IMG/VR virus record: IMGVR_UViG_3300046824_000062
Coordinates: 1-31,660 of that record
Origin: a virus
Direction: 5' to 3' (one strand)
Length of the DNA stretch: 31,660 nucleotides
A program made the position numbers and the translations under genes. Positions 1-8,054 of the stretch are shown here, piece after piece (the stretch's first letter is position 1; every line of letters begins with the position of its first letter). Below the pieces are notes generated by a model. The model was given only the letters and a program-made list of their open reading frames with translations, was not told the origin of the DNA and made no database searches.

Positions 1-3000
1 GGTCGGACCTTTCCCCGGCAGACCGGACCGCGATCCGTGACGAGCTGGAAGCGATCAAGGTGCGCGGCTTCGGCCCGCAGCAGACCCGCGCCGATGCCCT
101 CCTGGCGAAGCTGCCCGCCGGGACGACTCTCGGCGGCACCACGCCCGCATCGGCCCCGGCCGCCCCCCACGTGCCTTCTGCGGCCCCGGGGAAGACGACC
201 CTGGGCCAGGCCACCAAGCTCATCCCCGCGCCCTCCACCCCGACGCCCACGCCGCAGCTGCCCGCCCCCGCACCGGCCCCGCAGCGCGGCACCCGCGACT
301 CCCTCGGCGTGCTCAACAGGCCGCTGCCCGGCGGCTCCGTCACCTCCACCTCCGTCGGCCTGCCCAGCGGCTACCGGATCAGCCGCGACAGCATGGGCTA
401 CAGCCTCACCCACAATGGGAAGCTGATCCGGACCAGCTCGACGCAGGCCGCCCTGGAGAAGTACGCCCACGAGCACCACGCAGCGAACGGCGTGCCCGGG
501 ACGCCGCCCATTCCCGCCAAGGCGGCCCCGGCCTCGTCGCCCTCGGCACCGGCCGGACCGACCCCGCAGGCTCCCGGACCGCCGTCCAACACCCCGCAGG
601 CGTTCCCGCCACATGTTCAGCATGCCCGCGCCGTTGCTGGGCGCGCCGTCGGCCGCCCCACCTCGAAGGTGCACGTCGACACCTACGGCAAGCTGACCAA
701 GGCGGAGTTCGACGGTCTCGACACGCAGACGCAGCGGACCATCCGCGACGACCTGGCCAACGCGAAGGCGAAGTTCCTCGACCCGAAGAAGTCGCAGGTC
801 GCGCAGGATCTCCTCGATCGTTTTGGATCAAGGCACACCGGCCCGGCCCCGGGGGCGCCCGCCGCGCCGTCGGCCGGAGCGTCGGTGTCGATCGCTGCCA
901 CCCACATCAAGGACGGCGACGAGATCACCGTCGGCAGCACCCGGATGAAGGTCAGCGGCACCTACTACGAGGGTCGCTACAACAAGCCCGGTGCGCAGCG
1001 GATGACGAACATGGTCGGCTTCCAGCCCGCCGGATCCACGGACCCCGCCGACCGGGTCTGGGTCGCCGCGCACACGAAGGTCGAGAAGCACGGCAGTTCG
1101 GCTACCGCGCCGCACCCGAAGGGCTACAGCGACCCACAGCAGCAGGTCGTCAAGGCCGCCGCCAGTGCTGCGCCGACCGATGACGTCCTGAAGGCTGTTG
1201 CCCGGCTGTCCCCGGAGCAGGTCGGCAAGCTCGACGACGTCGACAAGCGGACGGTGCTCGGTCGGCTGGCGTTCATCGCCACCCACCCGAAGGCCACCGA
1301 CGCGCAGAAGGCGTCGGCTGCCGCCTACGGCCGGATGATCAACAAGGGCAGCCCGGCGCAGACGTCCCGCAAGTGGGACCACACGCCGTCGCTCGGCGAA
1401 CTGCACGGCGAAGAGAAGACCTCCGGCGTGCAGGAGCGCATCGACGCCCTCGACGCGGCGAAGGCGCCCACGGTCCGCGCCACGTCCGCCGACCGGGTCA
1501 AGGCCCTGGCCGCCCTGACCAAGCCGCAGTTCGACGCGCTGCCCGACGACGAGCAGCGGCAGATCATCGACGCCTTGCAGAACATCCACCACGACCGGAT
1601 CCACAACGGCGGCAGCACCGACATCGACACCGCCGTCGAGAAGGCCGTCACCGCATACACCGGCCAGCACCCCGCCCTACACCGGATGAAGCAGGCCGAA
1701 GCCGACTTCCGGGCCGGGAAGATCGACGGCAAGGAAGTCAACGCGCAGTTCCGACACGCCCGCGTCCAGGCGACCGGCACCACCAGGGCGGCACTGGAGA
1801 AGGAAGCCGCCCGGATCGCCCAGGACAACCCGACCCTGCCGACATACGTGCGGGTCGGCCTCGCCGGTGACCCGGAGTACGGCAACCCCGCGTACGGGGC
1901 GATCAGCCTCGCCGGGATGCAGCACAACTGGGAAACCGCTCCCCGGCTCAGCTCGACGGACATCCGCCAACTGTTCCGGCCCACCGCCACCGACCTGAAG
2001 GCCACTGACCCGATCCACGCCCAGGCCGTCAGGGACTTGCAGGAGCACGCGCTGCGGACCGGCCTGCGCGGCGAGCCCGGCGTGCCCTCCGGCAGCCCCT
2101 GGTCGCAGGCCACCCGCGACCAGGTCGTCAGCGGCTTCCTGGGCCTCGACTCCGGCGGCGCAGAGATCTCCAGCGACCGACTCACCGCATACCGGGCGCT
2201 GCCTACCGACGTGCAGGCGCTGGTCCTGAAGACGGTCAAGAAGCGGCTGTCCGGGCAGACCGACAACCACGCGAAGACCTCCACGTGGTTGGGTCTGCGC
2301 GAGCTGGAGGGCGAGCCGCCGCTGTCCGGTGCGGTCCGTGACGCCGCCCTGGCCGCCACCGACAAGTACGGCCTCACCGGGAAGTTCGACACCTACCTGC
2401 GCCTGGACCCCGCCGACTTCCAGGCGCTGCCCGACTTCGCCCGCGACGCGATCCACAACGATCTGGGGCAGCTCCACCAGAAGGCCGCTCGCGCCGGTGC
2501 GGTGGTTCCATGGATGCCTGCAACCAGCGGACCGACCCGGCTTCCGGCCGCCCTGTCGGCACACCTGGGCGGCACCCGGCCGGTGCTCGCCGACCGGGAG
2601 TCCCGCAACGTCGCGGACATCGTCAACTACGGCCAGGACATCGTCCACCCGAAGTCGCGGGTCGAGATGTACAACAAGATCACCCCGATGAAGGTCGACG
2701 CGCTGCCGCCGGTCGTGCGCAACGACATGTTCGCCGACCTGGGCAAGATCGAAAATGACATGTCGTTGCCGTTGCAAACGCGCTACGACGCGGCGATGAA
2801 TAAGGACGTCCTGCTTCGGAAGTCCAGCCAGATCATGCTCAGTCCGAACCAGGTCTCCGCCGTCCAGGCCGCCGACCTCCACCCCAACGGCGCTTACGGT
2901 GACCCGGCTGCGGCCCTGGCGTTCCACAACCTCAGCAAGGCCGACTACGACGCCCTGTCGACGACCTTCCGCGAGGCCATCGACGCCCGGATCAACAACC

Positions 3001-4790
3001 TGCCCGCCTCGCCGCAGCAGGTCATGACCGCCAAGTTCCACCCGCCGGTCGTCTCCACGCTGCCGTCCGGAACCGTGCCGACGACCGGGCAGGCGAACGT
3101 GCCGTCGCACGTGCAAGAAGCCCTCGACACCATCTACGGCACCCACCCGAAGTCGCACACGATGGCCCACCAGCTGTCCACCTACGGCGCCCTGCGTGGC
3201 AGCGACTTCAACGCCCTGAACGTGCAGGAGCAGCAGCACATGCTGTCCGACCTGTCGTTCATCCAGACGACCGCGAAGGGGCCGTCCGCCATCAAGGCGG
3301 GCAAGCTCCTCGACCGGTTCACCCCGCCCGGAACCCCCGCCGGGCAGACCCCGGGCAACCCGGCGATCATCCCCCCGGCCAACTCCGTGCCCGGCCAGGT
3401 CCGCTACGCCAACCCGCAGGTCGGCACCCTCGTGCAGGCCACCAACAAGGGCAAGGGCGGCGACGGCTGGATCTCCACCCCCGGCGGCAAGAGCGTCTGG
3501 GGCAAGTACGGCGCGGCCGGTCTGCTCCTCATGCATCAGGACCCCGGATCCGGCGAGAAGCGCTACCTGATGGTCCAGCGCGGGCCGGGCATCTCCGACC
3601 CCGGCAAGTGGCAGTTCCCCGGCGGCGCCATCGACGAGAAGGAGACCTTCCACCAGGGCGGCGCCCGCGAGGTCATCGAGGAGCTGGGGTTCAAGGACTC
3701 CGACCTGAAGAGTGCGGCCGTCCACGGCGAGCACACGAACGCGATCCCGGGCACGACCTGGAAATATGTGTCGATCGCCGCGCAGGTCCCGAAGATGCTC
3801 AAGCCGGACCTGTCGACGCACCACGCCCGGCAGGAAACCTCCGACGCCAAGTGGATGACCGAGTCGGAGATCAAGGCCCTCGACACCTCCGGCAAGCTCC
3901 TCGCCCCGCTCGCGGGCGGCAAGCTGGAGCAGAACGTCATGTCGCTGTTCCCGGCAGCCGGGGGGCAGAAGCTGGGCCAGATCGCCCGGCCCGGCCCGGT
4001 CTCGAAGCGACTGGGCCGCCTCTCGCTGCCGCCTGGTGGCCGTCAGGCGCCCGCCTCGTTCAACGCCTGGCCGCACCCGCACAAGAAGTCGACCGGCAAG
4101 AACCTGGTCGGCTCGAAGGCGGACATCGACACGCAGCGGCAGAAGATCAAGAACGATCGGAAGCTGTTCGACGGCAAGACCGCCGACGGCCGCCTCGCCG
4201 CGATCGGCGCCCAGCAGGGTTTCGACGACACCCCGACCGTCGTCTCGAAGTCGGAGATCGACCGGCTCCTGGCGACCGGCGACTACATCGAGGCGTGGCG
4301 TGGTGTGACCGGCGCGGGCGGCGGCTGGTCCCCGCGCGGCCGGGGCAGCTCCGGCGGCAAGACCGCCGCCGACATCAACGAGGAGATGCGGTCCGGCCCG
4401 GCGTACTACGGCACCGGCATCTTCGGCAACGGCTACTACCTGGCCACCCAGAAGCGGGTCGCCGAGCAGTACTCGGACCGCACCAAGGGTTCCATCGTGC
4501 GGATGCTCATCCCGAAGTCCGCCGTCATGGAGAAGTACGACAAGGTCGAGAAGGAGGCGCAGGCCAACTCCTCGCGCACCTCGAAGGCGAAGGGGTCTTC
4601 GGGCTACGAACTGTCGACGTTCTGGGATCCCGGGCGCTGGGGTGCCGCGAAGGGCCTCGACGGTATCGAGATCAACCCGCACCACCGCGCGCACGCCGGT
4701 GGCGGCGCCGGGCACGTCGCGTCCGCCGGAAAGCCTGCCTTCAACTGGCTGAACCGTTCCGTGTTGATCATCCAGAAGGAGCCCGGCTGA
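1..4790 (+). CDS. Giant virion-associated protein with Nudix and probable ADP-ribosyltransferase domains (5' end outside window)
   Basis: The reading frame is already open at base 3, so the start lies upstream; a GTG at 60 is only an internal codon. At least 1595 residues are present. The N-terminal two thirds are Ala/Pro-rich linkers and about nine degenerate helical repeats of the form L-x-x-x-x-F-x-A-L-P-x-x-x-R-x-x-I-x-x-D-L. A Nudix hydrolase domain follows at about 3490-3930: the Nudix box at 3624-3692 reads GAIDEKE, seven residues, then REVIEELGF, an exact match to GX5EX7REUXEEXGU. The C-terminus (about 4255-4780) looks like an ADP-ribosyltransferase: an AWRG segment (Arg codon 4299-4301), then GTGIFGNGYYLAT near 4411-4450, and a late DGIEI. 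In actinophages, proteins at this position (after portal, before the head protease) are often MuF-like fusions carrying toxin or ART domains; a MuF part could lie upstream (inference). It is probably packaged in the virion and possibly injected. The Nudix call is firm; the ART call is good but catalytic residues beyond Arg are uncertain. Confidence 0.85.
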   Translation, partial: SDLSPADRTAIRDELEAIKVRGFGPQQTRADALLAKLPAGTTLGGTTPASAPAAPHVPSAAPGKTTLGQATKLIPAPSTPTPTPQLPAPAPAPQRGTRDSLGVLNRPLPGGSVTSTSVGLPSGYRISRDSMGYSLTHNGKLIRTSSTQAALEKYAHEHHAANGVPGTPPIPAKAAPASSPSAPAGPTPQAPGPPSNTPQAFPPHVQHARAVAGRAVGRPTSKVHVDTYGKLTKAEFDGLDTQTQRTIRDDLANAKAKFLDPKKSQVAQDLLDRFGSRHTGPAPGAPAAPSAGASVSIAATHIKDGDEITVGSTRMKVSGTYYEGRYNKPGAQRMTNMVGFQPAGSTDPADRVWVAAHTKVEKHGSSATAPHPKGYSDPQQQVVKAAASAAPTDDVLKAVARLSPEQVGKLDDVDKRTVLGRLAFIATHPKATDAQKASAAAYGRMINKGSPAQTSRKWDHTPSLGELHGEEKTSGVQERIDALDAAKAPTVRATSADRVKALAALTKPQFDALPDDEQRQIIDALQNIHHDRIHNGGSTDIDTAVEKAVTAYTGQHPALHRMKQAEADFRAGKIDGKEVNAQFRHARVQATGTTRAALEKEAARIAQDNPTLPTYVRVGLAGDPEYGNPAYGAISLAGMQHNWETAPRLSSTDIRQLFRPTATDLKATDPIHAQAVRDLQEHALRTGLRGEPGVPSGSPWSQATRDQVVSGFLGLDSGGAEISSDRLTAYRALPTDVQALVLKTVKKRLSGQTDNHAKTSTWLGLRELEGEPPLSGAVRDAALAATDKYGLTGKFDTYLRLDPADFQALPDFARDAIHNDLGQLHQKAARAGAVVPWMPATSGPTRLPAALSAHLGGTRPVLADRESRNVADIVNYGQDIVHPKSRVEMYNKITPMKVDALPPVVRNDMFADLGKIENDMSLPLQTRYDAAMNKDVLLRKSSQIMLSPNQVSAVQAADLHPNGAYGDPAAALAFHNLSKADYDALSTTFREAIDARINNLPASPQQVMTAKFHPPVVSTLPSGTVPTTGQANVPSHVQEALDTIYGTHPKSHTMAHQLSTYGALRGSDFNALNVQEQQHMLSDLSFIQTTAKGPSAIKAGKLLDRFTPPGTPAGQTPGNPAIIPPANSVPGQVRYANPQVGTLVQATNKGKGGDGWISTPGGKSVWGKYGAAGLLLMHQDPGSGEKRYLMVQRGPGISDPGKWQFPGGAIDEKETFHQGGAREVIEELGFKDSDLKSAAVHGEHTNAIPGTTWKYVSIAAQVPKMLKPDLSTHHARQETSDAKWMTESEIKALDTSGKLLAPLAGGKLEQNVMSLFPAAGGQKLGQIARPGPVSKRLGRLSLPPGGRQAPASFNAWPHPHKKSTGKNLVGSKADIDTQRQKIKNDRKLFDGKTADGRLAAIGAQQGFDDTPTVVSKSEIDRLLATGDYIEAWRGVTGAGGGWSPRGRGSSGGKTAADINEEMRSGPAYYGTGIFGNGYYLATQKRVAEQYSDRTKGSIVRMLIPKSAVMEKYDKVEKEAQANSSRTSKAKGSSGYELSTFWDPGRWGAAKGLDGIEINPHHRAHAGGGAGHVASAGKPAFNWLNRSVLIIQKEPG
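2747..2755 (+). repeat. GATCGAAAA site 1
   Basis: Context GCAAGATCGAAAATGAC; codes GKIEND in a helical repeat of the giant Nudix-ART protein. Confidence 0.7.
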
Positions 4791-5029
4791 TGCCGACAAG
4801 CGCCGTAGGCCAGCTGTTCCACCGCCTCAGCGACGCGCTGGGCGGCTTCACCGTGCTGCCCGAGGAGCGCACCCGGGTGCTCGCCGGATGGCAGGCGGCG
4901 GGCGGCGAGGATTCGGCCACCTGGGAGAAGCTGTCCCTCGGCACCCAACAGCTGGTGAGAGACATCGAAAGCCGGGATCCGCAGTCGTGGGCGGACCCTG
5001 CTGACCTGCCCGATCAACAGGGCATCTAG
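4790..5029 (+). CDS. Small hypothetical protein overlapping the Nudix-ART gene
   Basis: A 79-residue protein starting MPTSAVGQLFHRL. Its ATG shares the A of the preceding TGA stop (TGATG), so it is almost certainly translationally coupled to the giant Nudix-ART gene. The product is soluble, acidic towards its C-terminus, with no membrane segment, Cys pair or motif I recognise. The tight coupling means it could be a partner, chaperone or antagonist of the upstream enzyme, but nothing in the sequence proves that. Function unknown. Confidence 0.75.
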   Translation: MPTSAVGQLFHRLSDALGGFTVLPEERTRVLAGWQAAGGEDSATWEKLSLGTQQLVRDIESRDPQSWADPADLPDQQGI

Positions 5030-5053
5030 CGGGGTCGGTGTATGGTGTCGGCC

Positions 5054-5287
5054 ATGAATGGACAAAAGCTCCGCACGCGTCCCCGCTTCTACGTGTGCCC
5101 CACCGCCCTGACCGCACCCCCGACCGGCTCCCCGCCGCCGCTGCCGCCCACGCCGCCGACCCCGGCGAAGCGGGTCGCCCAGGCGGCCGGGCTGCTCGCC
5201 GACCTGGCGCCCGGCGTCCTGGCCGTCGCTGCCGGGCTGTTCCTGATCGTCGTCGGCGCCTTCCCGCAGGCGCTGGCTGTAATCTGA
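5054..5287 (+). CDS. Small single-pass membrane protein
   Basis: 77 residues from the ATG at 5054; an in-frame ATG at 5042 would add four residues. The N-terminus is basic (MNGQKLRTRPRFYVC), then a Pro-rich stretch, then one hydrophobic segment near the C-terminus (AAGLFLIVVGAFPQALAVI). Neither start has a good ribosome site, but a -10-like TATGGT at 5041-5046 lies seven bases before the ATG at 5054, which would suit a leaderless mRNA. That geometry is why I prefer 5054. Function unknown. Confidence 0.6.
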   Translation: MNGQKLRTRPRFYVCPTALTAPPTGSPPPLPPTPPTPAKRVAQAAGLLADLAPGVLAVAAGLFLIVVGAFPQALAVI

Positions 5288-5310
5288 CCTGCAACGAGAA
5301 GGGGTAGCGC

Positions 5311-6849
5311 ATGGGCACCGCCTGGAAGATGCCGATCGCCGTCGTCGGGAAGCCGACCGGTGACGGCCGTCAGTTCGACAAGGGCGCCCTGTCGCATCGT
5401 GACCTGCCGCTGCCCCTGCGGTACGTCGCGAGCGACGGCGGCGGGCACCACAACGCTGTGATCGTCGGCCACATCAGCAAGATCGGCGACGAGGGCGGGG
5501 GGATGCTCCCCGCCTCCGGTGAGTTCTACGACGACGAGTCGTGGCCGGAAGACGTCCGCAACGCCGCGACGGCCGCGATGAAGTTCACCCAGAACAAGGT
5601 GATTGGCCCGTCCGTCGACCTCGACCAGGCCGAGATGGAACACGTGCCCGAGCCGAAGGCGTACGCAGTCTGGAAGAAGGAGCAGAAGGTCAAGCTGAAG
5701 GCTCAGCTGAAGGCCGCGAAGCTCGCCCACGCCAGCGCCACCGGCACCGACTGCGGCTGCGGGTCCGAACCGATGTTCGCCGAGGAGGCGTACGACGGCC
5801 CCCGGCTGAAGATGGTCCGGTCCGGCCGGGTCGCGTCGGCCACCCTCGTGCACATCCCCGCGTTCGCTGAGCTGTCCGGCCATGCCGTGTTGACGGCCGC
5901 CAAGCCGCCCAAGGCGGCACCCGAACCGGTCGCCGAGAGCATCGCCGCCGACGGCACCATGATCGAAAACGACGCGGAGATGGACTCCGACGACGAGCAG
6001 GAGGCCCGGGAGAAGATGCGCGCCCTCATCGCCGGGGCCGCCCCGGCAGCACCACCCCGCGAATGGTTCGACGACCCGAAGCTGGAAGGCCCGACCCCGC
6101 TGCACATCGGCGACGACGGCCGCGTCTACGGCCACGTCGCCGTCTGGGACACCTGCCACGTCGGCATCGGCAACTCCTGCGTGAAGCCGCCCAAGTCGCA
6201 GACGTCCTACGCCTACTTCCACACCGGCGAGGTCGTCACCGCCACCGGCGCCCGGGTTCCTACCGGCCGCCTCACCTACGGCGCCGGAGGTCACGCCGGG
6301 CCGAATCTCGGCTACCGCGCGGCAGCCGAGCACTACGACGTCAGCAACAACACCGGCGCGGTCGTCCGCGCAGGTGAAGACCCCCACGGCATCTGGGTCG
6401 CGGGCGCGCTCGTGCCGGAGGCGGACGACGCTGCCGTGCGGGTCATGCGCGCAACCCCGCTGTCCGGCGACTGGCGCCGGGTCGGCGGCAACCTGGAGCT
6501 GGTCGCCGCCCTGCACGTCAACACGGCAGGGTTCCCCATCCCCCGGATGATGACCGCGTCCGCCATCAGCGGGATGCCGGAGGATGACGAAATCCTCAGC
6601 CTGACCGCCGCCGGTGCGCTCGCCAGCCTCGCCGAAGAGGCCCCGGCCAGCGCCCACAACGGGGTGCCCGACACTGAGGCGCTGGGTCGGGCCATCGCCC
6701 GGGGTCTGCTCGCCGAGCAGGCCGACGCCGCGCACCGCTCCTCTGTCGCCGCCGAGTGGTCTGGCCTGGTCGCCGCAGCCACCCGGGTCGACTGCGCCGC
6801 CGATTATGATGACGTCATGGGCGACCTGCTGGTCGTCCTGGCCGAGTAG
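5311..6849 (+). CDS. Head (capsid) maturation protease
   Basis: 512 residues; ATG preceded by GAGAAGGGG. The N-terminal part has the layout of actinophage head maturation proteases: TGDGRQFDKGAL, then LPLPLRYV, GGHHNAVIVGHISKIG (candidate catalytic His) and IGPSVDLDQAE (candidate catalytic Ser). A Lys/Ala-rich helical stretch follows, then a conserved C-terminal half with GRVYGHVAVWDTCHVGIG, HYDVSNNTGA, GEDPHGIWVAGAL, SGDWRRVGGNLELVAAL and a GFPIPRM ending. It would cleave the scaffold part of the capsid protein (10531-12417) and other prohead proteins during assembly. In this genome the accessory island 7075-10424 separates it from the capsid gene, which is unusual since the two are normally close. 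Identification rests on recalled family patterns, not a search. Confidence 0.87.
   Translation: MGTAWKMPIAVVGKPTGDGRQFDKGALSHRDLPLPLRYVASDGGGHHNAVIVGHISKIGDEGGGMLPASGEFYDDESWPEDVRNAATAAMKFTQNKVIGPSVDLDQAEMEHVPEPKAYAVWKKEQKVKLKAQLKAAKLAHASATGTDCGCGSEPMFAEEAYDGPRLKMVRSGRVASATLVHIPAFAELSGHAVLTAAKPPKAAPEPVAESIAADGTMIENDAEMDSDDEQEAREKMRALIAGAAPAAPPREWFDDPKLEGPTPLHIGDDGRVYGHVAVWDTCHVGIGNSCVKPPKSQTSYAYFHTGEVVTATGARVPTGRLTYGAGGHAGPNLGYRAAAEHYDVSNNTGAVVRAGEDPHGIWVAGALVPEADDAAVRVMRATPLSGDWRRVGGNLELVAALHVNTAGFPIPRMMTASAISGMPEDDEILSLTAAGALASLAEEAPASAHNGVPDTEALGRAIARGLLAEQADAAHRSSVAAEWSGLVAAATRVDCAADYDDVMGDLLVVLAE
5961..5969 (+). repeat. GATCGAAAA site 2
   Basis: Context CCATGATCGAAAACGACG; codes MIEND in the linker of the head protease. 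Confidence 0.7.
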
Positions 6850-6862
6850 GAGGAGGGGCCTG

Positions 6863-7021
6863 ATGGGTTGCAACTGTGGTGGTGGAGGTTCCGGTCTCGG
6901 CAACTACGTCGTGCGAGACTCGCAGGGCAAGGAGCTGAAGAAGTTCACCGCCGTCCGCGAGACTGAGGCGAAGGTCTTCGCCGCGAAGACGCCCGGCGCC
7001 ACGTACGCGAAGACCAGCTAA
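6863..7021 (+). CDS. Tiny Cys/Gly-rich conserved phage protein
   Basis: 52 residues beginning MGCNCGGGGSGLGNYVV, with an excellent AGGAGGGG ribosome site and 13 bases after the protease stop. A Cys-x-Cys-Gly4 N-terminus followed by a short beta-type stretch (YVVRDSQGKELKKF) and an ETEAKVFAAK helix matches a family of very small actinophage structural-region proteins of unknown role. It is the last gene before a strong hairpin at 7025-7066, so it ends the first plus-strand block. Confidence 0.75.
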   Translation: MGCNCGGGGSGLGNYVVRDSQGKELKKFTAVRETEAKVFAAKTPGATYAKTS

Positions 7022-7024
7022 GAC

Positions 7025-7066
7025 GACGGAAGGCCCGCCCCTGGGGATGGGGGCGGGCCTTCCGTC
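7025..7066. terminator. Strong hairpin terminator between convergent genes
   Basis: Perfect 17-bp stem (7025-7041 pairs with 7050-7066) around an 8-base loop, no long T-run. It sits between the plus gene ending at 7021 and the minus gene ending at 7075, so it probably works in both directions. Confidence 0.8.
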
Positions 7067-7074
7067 TGTCCGGG

Positions 7075-7521
7075 CTACGGCTGCTCGTCGTACCGGCGGC
7101 CGACGATCAGCCAGTGCTGGGTGTTGTCCCGCCGGGGGGTGTCGCAGCTGTACCCGTCCGCCTCCAGCTCGGCGATGGCGTACGCGATGTGCGGCAGGGA
7201 ACGCGCCTTGGCCAGGTCGCCATCGCGCAGCCTGTAGTCGTCGCCGACGGACTTCACCCTGCGAGTGGCCGTCTTCAGGTATCGGCCCCACGTGGCGACC
7301 CCCCGGAAGCCGCTCACCCGGTCGGCGGGGACCATCGCGGCGCCGCCGCCGAGGATCTCCACGAGGTCGTCGGCGGTGAGGTCGATGGTCAGGATCTTGC
7401 CGGACGTCTGGTCGGCGATCTCGATGTGGGGCTTGACCTGCCCCCGGTCGGGGCCGCTGCCGTAGACCCGGCCGAAGCCGAGCCGGATAGCCAGGTCGCC
7501 GGGCTTGAACTGGTCGCGCAT
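7075..7521 (-). CDS. Hypothetical accessory protein, 148 aa
   Basis: Starts MRDQFKPGDLAIRLGFGRVYG; this ATG is chosen because AGGAGG lies about six bases upstream, while the frame stays open for 20 further codons. The N-terminus (FKPGDLAIR) suggests a small beta-barrel; the middle has DLTADDLVEILGG; the C-terminus (SLPHIAYAIAELEADGYSCDTPRRDNTQHWLIVGRRYD) has an amphipathic helix and beta-strand arrangement. No catalytic motif recognised. It is alone behind the promoter-like element at 7540-7559 and ends against the hairpin at 7025-7066. Function unknown. Confidence 0.75.
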   Translation of the reverse strand: MRDQFKPGDLAIRLGFGRVYGSGPDRGQVKPHIEIADQTSGKILTIDLTADDLVEILGGGAAMVPADRVSGFRGVATWGRYLKTATRRVKSVGDDYRLRDGDLAKARSLPHIAYAIAELEADGYSCDTPRRDNTQHWLIVGRRYDEQP

Positions 7522-7539
7522 GATGCCTCCTGGATTGAT

Positions 7540-7559
7540 CTGTCTGTGCACAGCGTACA
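7540..7559 (-). promoter_or_regulatory. Promoter-like element upstream of the 148-aa gene
   Basis: Minus-strand sequence TGTACGCTGTGCACAGACAG, with TACGCT (7557-7552) as -10. TTGCCC at 7581-7576 is a possible -35 with an 18-base gap, and a T6 run (7596-7591 on this strand) lies just above it like an UP element. Sixteen of 20 bases match the element at 8809-8828. CTGTGCACAG at 7544-7553 is a perfect palindrome over the expected start. Confidence 0.6.
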
Positions 7560-7609
7560 GGCCCGCCACCCAGCAGGGCAACGGGCCTGTAAAAAACTGT
7601 CACGATCCG

Positions 7610-7810
7610 TCAAGCGATGCGGGCGACGAGCAGCCGGACCGACAACCGGGCGTACCGCCTGGCCAGCCGGAACCGGCCCTGCCGCGCCGACCTCACGGCG
7701 GCGACCATCGGGCAGCAGTCGCCGCTCTGGCTGCCGTTGCGGCTGCTGGGGAGCTGACTGGGCGTGCGGACACGAGCCGGACGCTTGCCCGCCCCGAACG
7801 GTCCCGCCAT
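7610..7810 (-). CDS. Small basic protein, paralogue A
   Basis: 66 residues, MAGPFGAGKRPARV..., ending in the block CCPMVAAVRSARQGRFRLARRYAR plus SVRLLVARIA. The last 35 residues match the C-terminus of the gene immediately upstream (7810-8043) at about 25 positions, so the pair is a tandem duplication. Its ATG overlaps the upstream TGA (ATGA), giving translational coupling. A Cys-Cys-Pro start followed by a strongly basic helix suggests nucleic-acid or partner binding (inference). No known family recognised. Confidence 0.65.
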   Translation of the reverse strand: MAGPFGAGKRPARVRTPSQLPSSRNGSQSGDCCPMVAAVRSARQGRFRLARRYARLSVRLLVARIA

Positions 7811-8043
7811 CAGACGACCCGCGCCACGAGCACCCGGACCGACATCCGCGCGTACCTGCGGGCCAGCCGGAACTGCCCCCGCCGGGCGGACTGGATAGCC
7901 TCGTTCATCGGGCAGCACTTCTTCGTGGGCGGCTGCCCACCACCCCCGCCGTGCGAGGTCCGACCTCGCGGCACGTTGGTCTGGATCTTCCGCGTCCGGC
8001 CGCCCGGACCGCCCGGGTTGCTGTCACCCTTCCACGTTCCCAC
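7810..8043 (-). CDS. Small basic protein, paralogue B
   Basis: 77 residues from a GTG at 8043, chosen because GAGGAGGAG lies a few bases upstream. The N-terminus (MGTWKGDSNPGGPGGRTRK) and a Gly5 run look disordered; the C-terminal 35 residues, CCPMNEAIQSARRGQFRLAR and onwards, are the shared block with its neighbour 7610-7810. Only 11 bases separate it from the DUF1810 gene, so the three probably share the transcript begun near 8815. Function unknown. Confidence 0.68.
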   Translation of the reverse strand: MGTWKGDSNPGGPGGRTRKIQTNVPRGRTSHGGGGGQPPTKKCCPMNEAIQSARRGQFRLARRYARMSVRVLVARVV

Positions 8044-8054
8044 TGCTCTCCTCC

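Noticed and set aside
1677-4799. Open frame of about 1040 codons on the minus strand opposite the giant protein
   Set aside because: Typical shadow of a GC-rich gene: no ribosome site, Val/Arg/Gly-rich sequence without domains, and the plus frame carries the Nudix box and codon bias.
7557-7590. Inverted repeat ACAGGCCCG / CGGGCCTGT followed by A6 on plus
   Set aside because: Considered as an intrinsic terminator, but the run is A on plus and the T6 precedes the stem on minus, so it fits neither direction; it overlaps the -35 region of the 7540-7559 element instead.
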